A DNA stretch of 52,958 bases from Pseudobutyrivibrio ruminis (GTDB taxonomy: Bacteria > Bacillota > Clostridia > Lachnospirales > Lachnospiraceae): positions 1 through 52,958 of the forward strand of contig SVER01000025.1 in assembly GCA_015057315.1 (NCBI GenBank), written 5' to 3'. The notes below the pieces were generated by a model. The model was not told the origin of the DNA, ran no database searches, and saw only the letters and a program-made list of their open reading frames with translations. Below, piece by piece: positions 52,160-52,958 of the stretch (its first letter is position 1; every line of letters begins with the position of its first letter). The position numbers and the translations under genes are program-made.

Positions 52160-52873
52160 TTACCACTGTAAGAAGAAAGATAGAAAATGCAGTGGTAAAA
52201 AAAGAGTAGGATTACCACTGTAAGAGGAAAGGCACGAAATACAGTGGTAAAAAAAGAGTAGGATTACCACTGTAAGTAGAAAGACATGAAATACAGTGGT
52301 AAAGCCAGCGGAAAATTACCACTGCAAATCAGCTAGCGCGAAATCCAGTGGTAAAGTAAGAGAGAAATTACCACTGTGACTCAGCCAGCGCGAAATCCAG
52401 TGGTAAAGCCAGCGAGAATTTACCACTGTGACTCAGCCAACGCGAAATCTAGTGGTAAAGCCAGCGGGAAAATACCACTGTGACTCAGCCAGCGCAAAAT
52501 CTAGTGGTAAAGCCAGCGAGAATTTACCACTGGAAACCAGCAAAGGCGAAATCCAGTGGTAAAGTAAGCGGAAAATTACCACTGTAAATCAGCCAGCGCG
52601 AAATCCAGTGGTAAAGTAAGCGGAAAATTACCACTGCAAATCAGCCAATGCAAAATCCAGTGGTAAAGCAAGCGGAAAATTACCACTGTAAATCAGCTAG
52701 CGCGAAATCCAGTGGTAAAGCAAGCGGGAAATTACCACTGTGACCCAACCAGTGCGAAATACAGTGGTAAAAAAGAGTAGGATTACCACTGTAAGAGGAA
52801 AGGCACGAAATACAGTGGTAAAAGAAGAGCAGGATTACCACTGTGAGAAGACAGGCGTGAAATACAGTGGTAA
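52160..52873. repeat. Palindromic tandem array 2: 14 units of 52 bp
   Basis: Units again start TTACCACTG and end CAGTGGTAA with a 39-bp inverted unit and 13-bp linker. Starts fall at 52160 + 52n, except that one linker near 52771 lost one A, giving a 51-bp step. Linkers include AGCAAGCGGAAAA, AGTAAGCGGAAAA and AGCCAGCGAGAAT, related to AGCAAGGCAGAGA of array 1. Interiors form two types: TAAGAGGAAAGGCACGAAATA at both edges and CAAATCAGCTAGCGCGAAATC-like in the middle. Some units have a mutated arm (CTAGTGGTAA keeps pairing by G-U). After the last unit, 52874-52958 holds only a short CTGAG / CTCAG hairpin and no gene. Confidence 0.95.
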
Positions 52874-52958
52874 AGGAGCAAATGATAGTGTCAAATGATC
52901 TATGAAAAAACTGAGTCAAAAAAATAGGCTCAGATGAACCTTGAAAATCGCAGATATT

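Noticed and set aside
52680..52919. Minus-strand ORF of 79 residues over array 2
   Set aside because: Its repeated phrases are the translation of the palindromic units; there is no sign of coding.

Overview
The window looks like a chromosomal segment from a rumen or gut Lachnospiraceae bacterium, most like Butyrivibrio or Pseudobutyrivibrio. Evidence: AT-rich DNA with strong AGGAGG-type ribosome sites, a GlgC/GlgD pair, giant secreted polysaccharide-active and metallohydrolase proteins with acidic linkers, chemoreceptors, an F-type ATP synthase operon, a CooS-type protein and scattered purine genes. This assignment is inference from gene content; no rRNA is present to confirm it.

Layout. 1-1082: end of aspS, a 292-bp palindromic element, and a tRNA-Glu on the minus strand. 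1.3-3.5 kb: glycogen synthesis (glgC-glgD). 3.7-9.5 kb: two methyl-accepting chemotaxis proteins flanking a small FakA-like domain protein and guanine deaminase. 9.7-16.2 kb: ATP synthase operon atpB-E-F-(H+A fused)-G-D-C, then tRNA-Leu. 16.4-19.7 kb: tRNA-derived debris, a 13-unit palindromic tandem array, a PD-(D/E)XK-like nuclease gene, and an ECF sigma/anti-sigma pair. 19.7-26.3 kb: P1-type peptidase, a YtrA-like GntR/ABC operon with a clear operator, and a MacAB-like efflux operon. 26.6-41.3 kb: secreted arabinanase (GH43), cytoplasmic type I pullulanase, endonuclease III, a 2278-residue secreted PHP-domain protein and a YibE/F membrane protein. 41.4-46.0 kb: an NitT/TauT-type ABC transporter in an operon with a CooS-like protein. 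46.1-52.2 kb: pyrE, a small membrane protein, an M29 aminopeptidase, purE, purM and purN, the purine genes separated by structured palindromic elements. 52.16-52.87 kb: a second, 14-unit palindromic array.

Most notable. (1) Two tandem arrays 35 kb apart share TTACCACTG...CAGTGGTAA arms, a 39-bp inverted unit, a 13-bp linker and a 52-bp period (about five helical turns), but differ inside. The first lies immediately upstream of a nuclease-like gene and beside tRNA-Leu fragments. This is the best candidate for an undescribed system. (2) ATP synthase delta and alpha subunits are fused in one reading frame, which conflicts with the usual 1:3 stoichiometry. (3) The CooS-like protein has Asp where CO dehydrogenases have a C-cluster Cys, and travels with an ABC importer rather than with CO-metabolism partners. 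(4) Several families of intergenic palindromes occur, two of them inverted copies flanking purE.

All calls come from reading the sequence and translations; no database search or folding program was run.
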